From positions 558,001-622,000 of the forward strand of contig NZ_CANMQS010000002.1 of NCBI RefSeq assembly GCF_947500075.1: 64,000 nt of DNA, given 5' to 3'. The position numbers were made by a program, and so were the translations under genes. Below, piece after piece: positions 18,544 to 27,611 of the stretch. Each line of letters begins with the position of its first letter. The stretch's first letter is position 1. The stretch is from an uncultured Sulfitobacter sp. (GTDB lineage: Bacteria > Pseudomonadota > Alphaproteobacteria > Rhodobacterales > Rhodobacteraceae). The notes under the pieces were generated by a model. That model ran no database searches. It was not told the DNA's origin and worked only from the letters and a program-made list of their open reading frames with translations.

Positions 18544-20627
18544 GCCGACGCTCCCTTTTTGACGACGTCAATACAGCCGTCCGGCTGGCGGATCGCCATG
18601 CGGCTGGCAGGGACGATGATGGTGGTTTCCGCCTCTGTGATGGCGGCGGGGCCCTGGGTGCAGGTGCCGCTTTCCATATGGTCGCGGTCGATGATGCCCG
18701 CCTCCAGAAAGGCGCCCCTGCCTGCGTCAAACACCTGCCGGGTGCCCGCTTTGCCCGCCTCCGCATCGCCCGCAACAGCGGAGACAGGTGCCACCTCTTC
18801 GGGTGGGGTGGTGGCATTGACGGACCAGACGGTAATCTCGATGTCCATGCCCGCAACCGGCCGCCCGAACAGCTTGGTGTATTCCTCCTCGAACCGCGCC
18901 TCAAAGGTGGCGGCATCGGGCTGCATCGCCTGCGCCTCGGTCAGGTCGATGGGAATCTCCCAGCCCTGACCAGTGTAGCGCATGTAGACCTTGAACTCAG
19001 ACAGGATCGGGCTGTCCGCATCGCAGGTGCGCACAAAGCCTGTGGCCTCGGCTTTGAGATCACTCAGCAGGGACTTGATCCGCAGGCCGTCAAAATCGCT
19101 GAGCTTCATGTAGACGGACCGGTTCGCTTCAAAACTGAACGGCGCGCGCAAAAACCCGATGGCAGAGCCGACCCCGGCACCCGGCGGCACCAGCAGGCGG
19201 TCCACGCCGAGCTTTTCACACAAGCGCCCCGCATGCAGGGGGGCGGCACCGCCAAAGGCGATCATGGTGTAGTCTGACAGGTCTTCGCCATTCTCCACCG
19301 CATGAACGCGGGCCGCGTTGGACATGTTCTCATCCACCACTTCCGCCACGCCAAAAGCCGCCTCAACCGCGTCCATCCCCAGCGTGTCGCCGACATGGGC
19401 CAGCAAAGCGGCCTGCGATTCATCAGCATGCAAGGGGATGGAACCGCCCGCAAAATGATCCGCATCCAGCTTGCCCAGCACCAGATCGGCGTCCGTCACC
19501 CCCGGCCGGTCGCCGCCGCGGCCATAACAGGCCGGTCCGGGTTCAGAACCTGCGCTTTCCGGCCCCACCCGGATCTGCTGCATCGCATCCACATGCGCCA
19601 AGGACCCGCCGCCCGCGCCAATCTCAACCATGTCAATCACGGGGATGGAGATCGGCATGCCGGAGCCTTTCTTGAACCGATAGGTCCGCGCAACTTCAAA
19701 GACACGGGCCGTCTTTGGCGTCTGGTTCTTGATCAGGCAAATCTTGGCCGTGGTCCCGCCCATGTCAAAAGACAACACCTTATCAATGCCATAGCGCGCC
19801 GCGATATGCGCGGCAAAGACCGCCCCCCCCGCCGGGCCGGATTCCACCAGCCGCACAGGGAAATCAGCCGCGTTCTGGATCGAAATGATCCCGCCGCCTG
19901 AGTGCATCAGGAAAATCCGGCACCCGACACCTTGCGCCTTCAACCGTTCCTCAAGCCGACCCAGATAGGAGGCCATCAGCGGCTTGATATAGGCATTGGC
20001 CACCACGGTGTTGAACCGCTCATACTCCCGCATCTGCGGGCTGACCTCGGAAGAGATGGAGACCGAAACACCCGGCAGTTTCTGCGCCAGCACATCGCGA
20101 ACCTGCTGTTCGTGGGCCGGGTTGAGGTAGGAATGGATCAGCCCGACCGCAACGCTTTCAAAACCGCCCTGCGCGATCTGCGCCACCACGGCTTCAACCT
20201 CTGCCTTATCCAGCGGGATCAGCACGGTGCCGTTGGCATCGACCCGCTCGGACACGGTGAAGCGCATCTGACGGGGCAGCAAGGGGTCGGGCAGGTTGAG
20301 GTTCAGATCATATTGCTCAAACCGGCTCTCCGTGCGCATCTCGATCACATCGCGAAACCCTTCGGTCGTGATCAACGCGGTTTTCGCGCCGCGCCGTTCG
20401 ATCAGCGCATTTGTGGCCAGCGTGGTGCCGTGGATGATCTGCCCGATCTGGCTGGGCTCAATCCCGGCCTTGGCGCAGACCTGATGCATGCCGTCGATGA
20501 TGGCGTTCTCAGGGGCCGCATAGGTGGTCAGCACCTTGGTTGAGAACGTCTCTCCCTGCTTTTCCAGAACCACATCCGTAAACGTGCCCCCGATATCCAC
20601 CCCAAGCCGCACGGCTGTTGTTTTCAT
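18540..20627 (-). CDS. N-methylhydantoinase / oxoprolinase subunit A family
   Basis: HyuA-type subunit with the actin/ASKHA ATPase fold: RLGVDIGGTFTDVVLE at the N terminus (phosphate loop) and LSFDMGGTTAKICLI in the middle, followed by GAGGGSLAHVD and GPACYGRGGDRPGVTDADLVLG. It phosphorylates the cyclic substrate so that subunit B can hydrolyse it. I take the ATG at 20627 (695 residues), which follows GGGAGAGACAAG; the frame adds ten residues up to 20657. It heads the A-B-aldolase operon. Confidence 0.9.
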   Translation of the reverse strand: MKTTAVRLGVDIGGTFTDVVLEKQGETFSTKVLTTYAAPENAIIDGMHQVCAKAGIEPSQIGQIIHGTTLATNALIERRGAKTALITTEGFRDVIEMRTESRFEQYDLNLNLPDPLLPRQMRFTVSERVDANGTVLIPLDKAEVEAVVAQIAQGGFESVAVGLIHSYLNPAHEQQVRDVLAQKLPGVSVSISSEVSPQMREYERFNTVVANAYIKPLMASYLGRLEERLKAQGVGCRIFLMHSGGGIISIQNAADFPVRLVESGPAGGAVFAAHIAARYGIDKVLSFDMGGTTAKICLIKNQTPKTARVFEVARTYRFKKGSGMPISIPVIDMVEIGAGGGSLAHVDAMQQIRVGPESAGSEPGPACYGRGGDRPGVTDADLVLGKLDADHFAGGSIPLHADESQAALLAHVGDTLGMDAVEAAFGVAEVVDENMSNAARVHAVENGEDLSDYTMIAFGGAAPLHAGRLCEKLGVDRLLVPPGAGVGSAIGFLRAPFSFEANRSVYMKLSDFDGLRIKSLLSDLKAEATGFVRTCDADSPILSEFKVYMRYTGQGWEIPIDLTEAQAMQPDAATFEARFEEEYTKLFGRPVAGMDIEITVWSVNATTPPEEVAPVSAVAGDAEAGKAGTRQVFDAGRGAFLEAGIIDRDHMESGTCTQGPAAITEAETTIIVPASRMAIRQPDGCIDVVKKGASA

Positions 20628-20735
20628 CTTGTCTCTCCCGTCTGCTGTCCGATCCAATCGCGGAACGGACAGCTTTCGCGGGATTAGACACGCATGGCAG
20701 GCGAAAGCAATTTGAATGTGGTGAAGGTGTGCAGA

Positions 20736-21758
20736 TCACGCACTGCGGCGTCGGCCCCCCCGGCGCGCTGTGCGGGCAGGGGCGGCGTTCTCTCCCGTCC
20801 CGTCATGGGCGGAGGAGAACCCGCCAAGTGCCGCTTCAATCTCAGCCAGTTCGGGGGCGGCGCCTTTTGGTGTGCTGTCCAGCGCGTCGCGCATCCGTTC
20901 CAGATGTTCCGGCATCGTACCACAGCAGCCGCCAATGACCGAAGCGCCGCAGTTGCGCGCCATCACCGCATAGGTCGCCATCAATTCAGGTGTGCCATCG
21001 TAGTGAATATGGCCGTCGACGTATTTCGGAATGCCCGCGTTGCCCTTGGCGATCAGGGGCAGGGTGTTTTCCTTCGCGGCCATGCCCAGCACCGTGCGCA
21101 GCAGATCCGACGCGCCCGTGCCGCAATTCGCGCCGTACCCCAGTGGCGCGGCATCCAGCGCATGCACCATCTCCACCATCCCTTCGGAGGTCACACCCAT
21201 CATCGTGCGCCCGGCGGTGTCAAAGCTCATCGTGCCACACCAGGGCAGGCCCGCACGCGCAAACCCTTCGGCGGCGGCGCGGTATTCTTCCGGCGCGCTG
21301 ATCGTCTCCAGCCAGCCCACATCTGCGCCGCCTTCTTTCAAGCCATCGGCGGTTTCGTGAAACATCTCCACCGCCAGCGCATGGCTGAGCGTGCCAACAG
21401 GCTCCATGATTTCACCGGTGGGCCCGACAGAGCCTGCAACAATCACCCGGCGTCCGGCAGTATCGGCGGCGTCCCGGCCCAGTTCAGCGGCAACACGGCT
21501 CAATTCATGGGCGCGCTTGGCGGCGTCATGCAGTTTCAGACGCGATGCGTTTGCGCCAAAGCTGTTGGTCAGGAACAGATCGCTGCCCGCATTCACCGCA
21601 CCGCGATAGAGCGTCAGGATCTTGTCAGGGGCATCGGTATTCCACAACTCCGGCGCGTCGCCAGACATCAGCCCCATGTTGAACAGGTTGGTGCCCGTTG
21701 CCCCGTCAGCCAGCAAGACGCCTTTTTCGGCAAGCAAAGTGGAGAATACATCGGTCAT
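20736..21758 (-). CDS. Homocysteine S-methyltransferase (betaine- or split-MetH type)
   Basis: The 340-residue protein has the zinc-thiolate homocysteine-binding barrel: LLADGATGTNLFNMG at the start, TNSFGAN, Cys212 (GANCGTGAS), and the Cys278-Cys279 pair (GGCCGTMPEHL). It transfers a methyl group to homocysteine to give methionine. In roseobacters this homolog is annotated as betaine-homocysteine methyltransferase or as the homocysteine subunit of a three-part B12 methionine synthase; the corrinoid gene at 15.1 kb favours the latter. The last 30 residues are an Arg/Ala-rich tail of unknown role. Confidence 0.88.
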   Translation of the reverse strand: MTDVFSTLLAEKGVLLADGATGTNLFNMGLMSGDAPELWNTDAPDKILTLYRGAVNAGSDLFLTNSFGANASRLKLHDAAKRAHELSRVAAELGRDAADTAGRRVIVAGSVGPTGEIMEPVGTLSHALAVEMFHETADGLKEGGADVGWLETISAPEEYRAAAEGFARAGLPWCGTMSFDTAGRTMMGVTSEGMVEMVHALDAAPLGYGANCGTGASDLLRTVLGMAAKENTLPLIAKGNAGIPKYVDGHIHYDGTPELMATYAVMARNCGASVIGGCCGTMPEHLERMRDALDSTPKGAAPELAEIEAALGGFSSAHDGTGENAAPARTARRGGRRRSA

Positions 21759-21811
21759 GGCGGCCCCGCGCGTTGTGTGCGGATCAGCCTAGAGCATGCA
21801 GGTTAACACCG

Positions 21812-21849
21812 GGCAAGCTCATTATCCTCATTTTGATAATGAGCCTGCC
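21812..21849. repeat. Inverted repeat upstream of homocysteine methyltransferase
   Basis: GCTCATTATC (21817-21826) and GATAATGAGC (21835-21844) form a perfect 10-bp stem with an 8-base loop, extended by GGCA/TGCC after a one-base bulge. It lies about 60 bp upstream of the methyltransferase start and has no U tract. It could be a regulator site or a leader hairpin; no known riboswitch pattern is recognised. Confidence 0.55.
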
Positions 21850-21875
21850 TTCAACTCGCCCCTGCGGGGCGGGTG

Positions 21876-22193
21876 TCAGTCGTGTTCCTCAAAGATCTCT
21901 GCTTTGGCCTGCGCCATCAGCGTTTTCATCTGGCTGCGGATTGTCGCCTCATCCGCTTTGTCGCCCAGATCACCGGAAACCTTGCGGTAGACATCTTCAT
22001 CGCCCGCTTCCTCGAAATCGGCCTTGATCACCTCTTTGGCGTATTCCGCCGCTGCATCCCCTGTCTTGCCCATCAGCTCCGCTGCCCACAGACCCAGCAG
22101 CTTGTTGCGGCGGGCTTCGGCCTTGAACTGCATCTCTTCATCATGGGCGAATTTGTTTTCAAACGCATTTTCACGGTCGTTGAAGGTGCTCAT
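21876..22193 (-). CDS. DUF1476 protein, F1-ATPase zeta inhibitor
   Basis: The 105-residue, strongly charged helical protein matches DUF1476, the alphaproteobacterial zeta subunit that binds F1-ATPase and blocks ATP hydrolysis (defined in Paracoccus). Typical blocks are [34 protein letters not shown] split across the N terminus, and [27 protein letters not shown]. The start at 22193 is set by family similarity and by the GGACCCCCT upstream; the longer frame to 22262 is not conserved. It diverges from purC across 172 bp and is not close to any atp gene. Confidence 0.9.
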   Translation of the reverse strand: MSTFNDRENAFENKFAHDEEMQFKAEARRNKLLGLWAAELMGKTGDAAAEYAKEVIKADFEEAGDEDVYRKVSGDLGDKADEATIRSQMKTLMAQAKAEIFEEHD

Positions 22194-22365
22194 TGAGGGG
22201 GTCCTTTTCCAAAAGCCTGTCCATTTGAATATGCGTATCGCAAAGCGGCTCCACAAGAGCAATAAGCATTGCCAGCGCGCTTGCAGCGCTGGGGGGCTTG
22301 GACTAAGACAGGCGCATAAAGGGCCCCAGGACCATCCAGAGGGGCTTTGGGGTGAAAGGACGCAT

Positions 22366-23127
22366 ATGGCGCGCCGTAAAATGATCTACGAAGGCAAGGC
22401 TAAGATTATCTACGAAGGCACGGAGCCGGGCACGATTGTGCAGTACTTCAAGGATGACGCCACCGCATTCAACGCCCAGAAAAAGGACGTGATCGAAGGC
22501 AAGGGGGTTCTGAACAACCGCCTGTCCGAATATTTCATGACCGGGCTGAACCAGATCGGTGTGCCCACGCATTTCATCAAACGCCTGAACATGCGCGAAC
22601 AACTCTGCCGTCAGGTCGAAATCGTGCCGCTCGAAGTGATCGTGCGCAACTACGCGGCGGGCACCATGTCCAAACGCCTCGGCATCGACGAAGGCACGCA
22701 ACTGCCGCGCCCCATCGTTGAATATTGCCTCAAGGACGACAGCCTGGGCGATCCTCTGGTGACTGAAGAACACATCGCCGCTTTCGGCTGGGCCAGCCAG
22801 CAGGACATGGAAGACATCCTCAGCCTTGCCTTGCGGGTGAATGACTTCATGTCCGGCGTGATGATGGCCGTCGGCATCCGTCTGGTGGACTTCAAGATCG
22901 AGATTGGCCGCGTCTATGATGGCGATTTCCAGCGCCTGATCGTCGCCGACGAGATCAGCCCCGACAGCTGCCGCCTGTGGGACATTGAGACGGGCCAGAA
23001 GCTCGACAAGGACGTGTTCCGCCGCGATCTGGGCTCGCTCACGGATGCCTATACCGAAGTGGCCAAACGGCTGGGCGTGATGCCCAAGACCTCCACACCG
23101 ATTACCAAACCGACACTGATTAACTGA
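22366..23127 (+). CDS. purC: SAICAR synthetase
   Basis: PurC condenses CAIR with aspartate to SAICAR in purine biosynthesis. The 253-residue protein begins [18 protein letters not shown] and shows the ATP and substrate motifs [34 protein letters not shown] and [13 protein letters not shown]. The start at 22366 follows a GAAAGGACGC site; the open frame from 22024 is an antisense shadow of the DUF1476 gene. It is followed by purS after 21 bp and then purQ, a standard alphaproteobacterial purCSQ block. Confidence 0.97.
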   Translation: MARRKMIYEGKAKIIYEGTEPGTIVQYFKDDATAFNAQKKDVIEGKGVLNNRLSEYFMTGLNQIGVPTHFIKRLNMREQLCRQVEIVPLEVIVRNYAAGTMSKRLGIDEGTQLPRPIVEYCLKDDSLGDPLVTEEHIAAFGWASQQDMEDILSLALRVNDFMSGVMMAVGIRLVDFKIEIGRVYDGDFQRLIVADEISPDSCRLWDIETGQKLDKDVFRRDLGSLTDAYTEVAKRLGVMPKTSTPITKPTLIN

Positions 23128-23148
23128 TCTGCTCAAGGGGAACGCGGC

Positions 23149-23379
23149 ATGAAAGCACGTGTGCATGTGATGCTGAAAAATGGGGTTCTGGACCCGCAGG
23201 GAGAGGCCGTGCGCCACGCGCTGGGGGCCTTGGGCTTTGACGGCGTCAACGGCGTGCGCCAGGGCAAGGTGATTGAGCTGGACCTGGCCGACGGCGCGAC
23301 CGAAGCTGACGTGACGCAGATGTGCGAAAAGCTGCTGGCGAACACGGTGATCGAATCCTATTCGGTGGAGATGGGCTGA
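23149..23379 (+). CDS. purS: FGAM synthase subunit PurS
   Basis: PurS is the small bridging subunit of the three-part FGAM synthase (PurL-PurQ-PurS). The 76 residues, with [21 protein letters not shown] and the C-terminal [15 protein letters not shown]-like strand, are a full PurS. The TGA overlaps the purQ ATG (TGATG), so production is coupled and stoichiometric. PurL is not in the window. Confidence 0.96.
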   Translation: MKARVHVMLKNGVLDPQGEAVRHALGALGFDGVNGVRQGKVIELDLADGATEADVTQMCEKLLANTVIESYSVEMG

Positions 23380-24047
23380 TGCGCGCAGCGGTTGTCGTCT
23401 TTCCCGGATCAAACTGTGACCGGGATCTTGCTGTGGCGTTTGAAGCAGCGGGGGCCGAAGTCAGCATGGTCTGGCACAAGGATGATGCGCTGCCTGAGGG
23501 CGTGGATGTCGTGGGCATTCCGGGCGGGTTTTCCTACGGCGACTACCTGCGCTGCGGGGCCATCGCCGCGCAGTCCAACATCTGCAACGCGGTCAAGGCC
23601 CATGCGGATCGGGGCGGCTATGTGCTGGGCGTATGCAACGGGTTTCAGGTTTTGACCGAAACGGGCCTGCTGCCCGGCGCTTTGCTGCGCAATGCGGGAC
23701 TGAAATATATCTGCAAAACCGTGGGCTTAAAGGTTGAGACCTCCAACAGCGACTTCACCGCCGGCTATAACGCGGGCGACGTGATCGACATCCCGATTGC
23801 CCACCATGATGGCAATTATTTCGCCGATGCCGACACCATCAAACGCCTTCAGGACGCAGACCGCGTGGCCTTCACCTATGAGGACAACCCCAACGGCGCG
23901 CAGGCCGACATCGCGGGGATCCTGTCCGCAAACCGCCGTGTTCTCGGCATGATGCCCCATCCCGAACGGGCGGCGGATATTGGCCATGGCGGCACCGATG
24001 GGGCGGCGCTCTTCCGCGCACTGGTGGGCGCGCTGGCAACGGCGTGA
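23379..24047 (+). CDS. purQ: FGAM synthase glutaminase subunit PurQ
   Basis: PurQ supplies ammonia from glutamine to FGAM synthase. The 222 residues contain the class I glutaminase nucleophile Cys in [36 protein letters not shown], and the His/Glu pair in MMPHPERA. The start is the ATG at 23379 inside the purS stop; the frame from 23322 is an extension without similarity. It ends the purCSQ block, 36 bp before the DctB-like kinase gene. Confidence 0.97.
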   Translation: MRAAVVVFPGSNCDRDLAVAFEAAGAEVSMVWHKDDALPEGVDVVGIPGGFSYGDYLRCGAIAAQSNICNAVKAHADRGGYVLGVCNGFQVLTETGLLPGALLRNAGLKYICKTVGLKVETSNSDFTAGYNAGDVIDIPIAHHDGNYFADADTIKRLQDADRVAFTYEDNPNGAQADIAGILSANRRVLGMMPHPERAADIGHGGTDGAALFRALVGALATA

Positions 24048-24083
24048 CTTGAGCGAAAACCGCGCGGCGCGTAGATTGCGCTC

Positions 24084-25844
24084 ATGAGCGTTGTGGAACC
24101 AGAGAAGAAACCACTGCTGACAGTCTCCTGGCGTGTGCGTCTGGCGATTGTCCTGCTGATGTCGCTCGCCATCATCACCATTTCCGTCACCAACCGCCTG
24201 CTGACCGACAGATTCACCGAAAGCACCCGCAACCGGGCGGAACTGCGTATCGCGCTCTACAGCGGCAACCTGATGGCAGAACTGCGCCAGAACGCGATTG
24301 TGCCGCAACTGCTGGCCCGTGACCCGGAACTGATTTCCGCGCTGGAGCGGTCGAACTATTCGCTCTCGACCCAGCGGCTGATCTCTTTCGTGGAGGAGAT
24401 TGGCGCCGCATCGCTGATGCTGTTTGACGTTGACGGGCGCACCGTGGCGGCCACGGACCGCAACCGCATCGGCTCGGGCCACAAGTCAGAGGATTATTTC
24501 GTCAACGCGATCCGCACGGCGGCCACGATTTTCAGCACGATCAAACTGGAAACCGGCGGATACCGCTTTGTCTATTCGCGCCGGATCCAGAATGGCGGTG
24601 CGACGCTGGGGGTGATCGCGGTTGAGGTGGATCTGCAAAAGTTCGAACGCGCCTGGGCGGGCATTTCCGACGCCGTGATCGTGACCGACAGCACCGGAGA
24701 GATCGTGCTCGCGACCACACCGCTCTGGCGCGGGCTGACCGAAGTGGAAGCATTGGCCAGCCACACCCCGCAAAACGCGATTGAGCGGGCGATCAAGGCA
24801 ACCGCCGACTGGACCGCTCTGCCGCCCGACGCCTACCTTCAGGGCGAAGGTGTGATGCGTCTGGAAAGCAAGATCCCCTTCCGCGGCTGGCGCATGACCA
24901 GCTACACCACCTATGCCTCCGTGCGCGAACGGGTGAACGCTGTGCTCGCGCTTGAAGTGATGGCTTTCGCCATCCTGCTGGCGCTGACCTTCTATTTCCT
25001 CAGCCGCCGCACCGCGGGCAGGCTGGCGATTTTCCAGCGCGAGTCGGCCAAACTCCGCGCATTGAACGCCGCCCTACAGCGGGAAATTGCCGAGCGGAAA
25101 CGGGTGCAGGAGACGCTTGCCGTGGCCGAACAGACGCTGGAACAATCCAGCAAACTCGCGGCGTTGGGGGAAATGTCCGCCGCTGTCAGCCATGAATTGA
25201 ACCAGCCGCTGGCGGCGATGAAAACCTATCTTGCCGGGGCGGGATTGCTCCTGAAACGCAACCGCCCGGACGAGGCGCTGTCGTCCTTCGGACGCATTGA
25301 CGATCTGATCGAACGCATGGGCGCCATCACCCGCCAGCTGAAGTCCTACGCGCGCAAGGGGCAGGAGGCGTTCAGCCCTGTAGATATGGCCTCTGCGCTC
25401 GCATCCTCCCTCTCGATGATGGAGCCGCAACTGCGCCAGCGGCAGGTCGAAATCGCCCGCATTCTGCCCGATCAACCCGTTGTGGTGATGGGCGATCGGA
25501 TGCGGATTGAACAGGTCATGGTGAACCTCTTGCGCAACGCGCTGGACGCCACCAAATCCCAACGCATGCCCAAGGTGGAAATCATCCTGTCCGCCGGTGA
25601 AACCGCCACCCTCACAGTGCGCGACAACGGCCCCGGTATTGAAAACCTCGATGCCCTGTTTGAGCCGTTCTACACCACCAAGCAGCCCGGCGACGGTGTC
25701 GGCCTCGGCCTTGCCATCTCGTCAGGCATCGTAAATGACCTAGGTGGACGGTTGACGGCACGCAACGGACAATCCGGTGGTGCGGTCTTTGAAATGCAAC
25801 TGCCTATCATGGGCAATGAAACAAGTATCGAAGCGGCGGAGTAA
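24084..25844 (+). CDS. DctB-like sensor histidine kinase
   Basis: The 586-residue membrane kinase has a first membrane helix at about 20-38, a large periplasmic double-Cache region to about 285, a second helix around 290-312 (ALEVMAFAILLALTFYFL), a coiled coil (about 320-360), the phospho-acceptor His370 (SAAVSHELNQPLAAMKTY) and an ATPase domain (NLLRNALDA, RDNGPGI, GVGLGLAI). This is the DctB architecture, which senses C4-dicarboxylates or related organic acids. It is paired 6 bp upstream of a DctD-like regulator, but no dct transporter lies nearby, so the ligand is unproven. Confidence 0.9.
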   Translation: MSVVEPEKKPLLTVSWRVRLAIVLLMSLAIITISVTNRLLTDRFTESTRNRAELRIALYSGNLMAELRQNAIVPQLLARDPELISALERSNYSLSTQRLISFVEEIGAASLMLFDVDGRTVAATDRNRIGSGHKSEDYFVNAIRTAATIFSTIKLETGGYRFVYSRRIQNGGATLGVIAVEVDLQKFERAWAGISDAVIVTDSTGEIVLATTPLWRGLTEVEALASHTPQNAIERAIKATADWTALPPDAYLQGEGVMRLESKIPFRGWRMTSYTTYASVRERVNAVLALEVMAFAILLALTFYFLSRRTAGRLAIFQRESAKLRALNAALQREIAERKRVQETLAVAEQTLEQSSKLAALGEMSAAVSHELNQPLAAMKTYLAGAGLLLKRNRPDEALSSFGRIDDLIERMGAITRQLKSYARKGQEAFSPVDMASALASSLSMMEPQLRQRQVEIARILPDQPVVVMGDRMRIEQVMVNLLRNALDATKSQRMPKVEIILSAGETATLTVRDNGPGIENLDALFEPFYTTKQPGDGVGLGLAISSGIVNDLGGRLTARNGQSGGAVFEMQLPIMGNETSIEAAE

Positions 25845-25850
25845 ACGGAT

Positions 25851-27185
25851 ATGGCACAGGCAATGAAGATTGCGATCGTCGATGACGAGCAGGACATGCG
25901 GCAGTCCATCAGCCAGTGGCTGGCGCTCTCGGGCTACGACACGGAGACATTCGGCAGCGCCGAAGACGCATTGAAGAAACTGGGGCCGGAGTATCCGGGC
26001 ATCGTGATCTCCGACATCAAGATGCCGGGCATGGACGGGATGCAGTTCCTCAAGAAACTGATGGGCAGCGACAGCGCGTTGCCCGTGATCATGATCACTG
26101 GCCACGGCGACGTGCCCATGGCGGTTGAGGCGATGCGGGTAGGGGCTTTCGATTTCCTCGAAAAACCCTTCAACCCCGACCGGATGAGCGAGCTGGCCAA
26201 GAAAGCCACCCTCGCGCGCCGTCTGGTCATGGACAACCGCGCCCTGCGCCGTGAACTCAGCGACGGCGGCCAGTTGATGAAGAAACTGATCGGCCAAAGC
26301 CCGGTGATGGAGCGTCTGCGCGAGGATATCCTCGATCTCGGCCAGGCCGACGGCCATGTGCTGATCGACGGCGAAACCGGCACCGGCAAGACGCTGGTGG
26401 CCCACGCCCTGCATGCAGTCGGCAGCCGTGCGGGCAAGAAATTCGTGCTGATCTCCTGCGCTGCCATGGAAGAAGACGTGCTGAGCAAGCGGCTCTTCGG
26501 CCCGATGCAGCCCGAGGACGCGCAATTGCCTGCCGTCGAAGAAGCCCGCGGCGGCACATTGGTGCTCGAAGACGTCGAAGCACTGTCAGAGACCCTGCAA
26601 GCGCGCCTTCTGAGCATGATCAACGAACAGGGCACCCCGGCAGAGACGCGGATCGTCGCGATTTCCAATCTTCAGGAAGCGGGCCGCACGTCCGAAGACG
26701 CGCTGCGCTCGGACCTGTTCTACCGTCTGGCCGCTTTGCGCATCACCGTGCCACCGCTGCGCCAGCGGGGCGAGGATATCCTGACCCTGTTCACCCGCCT
26801 CAGCGATCAGTTCGCCGATGAATACGGCTGCGACGCCCCACAGGTCAGCGCGCAGGAAGCCGCACAGCTTCTGCAAGCCCCATGGCCCGGCAACGTCCGC
26901 CAGTTGATCAACGTCGCCGAACGCGCCGTGCTGCAATCGCGCCGTGGCTCCGGCACCATCGCGTCGCTGCTGATGTCTGACCACGACGAAATGCAGCCCG
27001 TGATGACCACCGAAGGCAAGCCATTGAAGGAATATGTCGAGGCGTTCGAGCGGATGCTGATCGACAACACCATGCGCCGCCACAAAGGGTCTATCGCCAG
27101 CGTGATGGACGAACTCTGCCTGCCGCGCCGGACCCTGAACGAGAAGATGGCGAAATACGGCCTTCAGCGGTCAGACTACCTCTGA
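25851..27185 (+). CDS. DctD-like response regulator lacking GAFTGA loop
   Basis: Domains in order: receiver (residues 5-120, phospho-Asp55 in VISDIKMPG), AAA+ module (about 145-370, Walker A GETGTGKT at 174-181), and a Fis-type HTH at the C terminus (LCLPRRTLNEKMAKYG). NtrC/DctD family members contact sigma-54 through a GAFTGA loop; here the expected place (about 215-230) reads RLFGPMQPEDAQLP and the loop is gone. The Walker B is LVLED where the family has LDE. It therefore probably does not act as a sigma-54 activator, much as Rhodobacter NtrC works with the housekeeping sigma. Partner kinase is the gene just upstream. Confidence 0.9.
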   Translation: MAQAMKIAIVDDEQDMRQSISQWLALSGYDTETFGSAEDALKKLGPEYPGIVISDIKMPGMDGMQFLKKLMGSDSALPVIMITGHGDVPMAVEAMRVGAFDFLEKPFNPDRMSELAKKATLARRLVMDNRALRRELSDGGQLMKKLIGQSPVMERLREDILDLGQADGHVLIDGETGTGKTLVAHALHAVGSRAGKKFVLISCAAMEEDVLSKRLFGPMQPEDAQLPAVEEARGGTLVLEDVEALSETLQARLLSMINEQGTPAETRIVAISNLQEAGRTSEDALRSDLFYRLAALRITVPPLRQRGEDILTLFTRLSDQFADEYGCDAPQVSAQEAAQLLQAPWPGNVRQLINVAERAVLQSRRGSGTIASLLMSDHDEMQPVMTTEGKPLKEYVEAFERMLIDNTMRRHKGSIASVMDELCLPRRTLNEKMAKYGLQRSDYL

Positions 27186-27238
27186 CCCTTCCAAATGGTT
27201 CAAAAAACCTGGGGAGTTTGAGGGGGCCGACAGCGATG

Positions 27239-27263
27239 CGCCATTGGTTCAAGCACAATGGCG
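27239..27263. repeat. Hairpin after the DctD-like gene
   Basis: CGCCATTG and CAATGGCG form an 8-bp stem with a 9-base loop 54 bp after the regulator stop. No T run follows on the plus strand, so it is at best a weak terminator between convergent genes. Confidence 0.45.
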
Positions 27264-27317
27264 GCGCCCTTCCTCAAAAAATTTGATCATGTTGCGCCTC
27301 TGGCGCGTCAATCCAGC

Positions 27318-27611
27318 TCAGCCCGTCCGGTTCTCGACCAGCTCAATCGCCTTGCCGTTATCATCCGTGATACACGTCCAGGGCGTGCCCGCTGCGGTGT
27401 TCACCACATAGCGGTTCAGCTCGACAATCGGCACGGTCGTGTCCAGCACGGCACCGCCGGTCCCGGTCTGCTTGTTCACCGCCGCAATGCAGCTCTTGGT
27501 TCCGCGTACATCCGCCAGGGCAACAGGATCGCCGGCAACGGCGATCTCATCACATGCCGCAACGGCGAACAGACTGATAACAATGGCAGAACGGACAAAA
27601 GCAGCGTGCAT
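27318..27611 (-). CDS. Small predicted lipoprotein
   Basis: A 97-residue product starting at ATG 27611, behind an AGGGAAA site. The N terminus MHAAFVRSAIVISLFAVAAC is a lipoprotein signal with Cys20 as the modified residue. The rest has two further cysteines (TKSCIAAV, TPWTCITDD), which may form a disulfide in the periplasm. No named family is recognised. The frame is open up to 27881, but that extension runs into the rne leader and lacks a signal peptide. Confidence 0.75.
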   Translation of the reverse strand: MHAAFVRSAIVISLFAVAACDEIAVAGDPVALADVRGTKSCIAAVNKQTGTGGAVLDTTVPIVELNRYVVNTAAGTPWTCITDDNGKAIELVENRTG

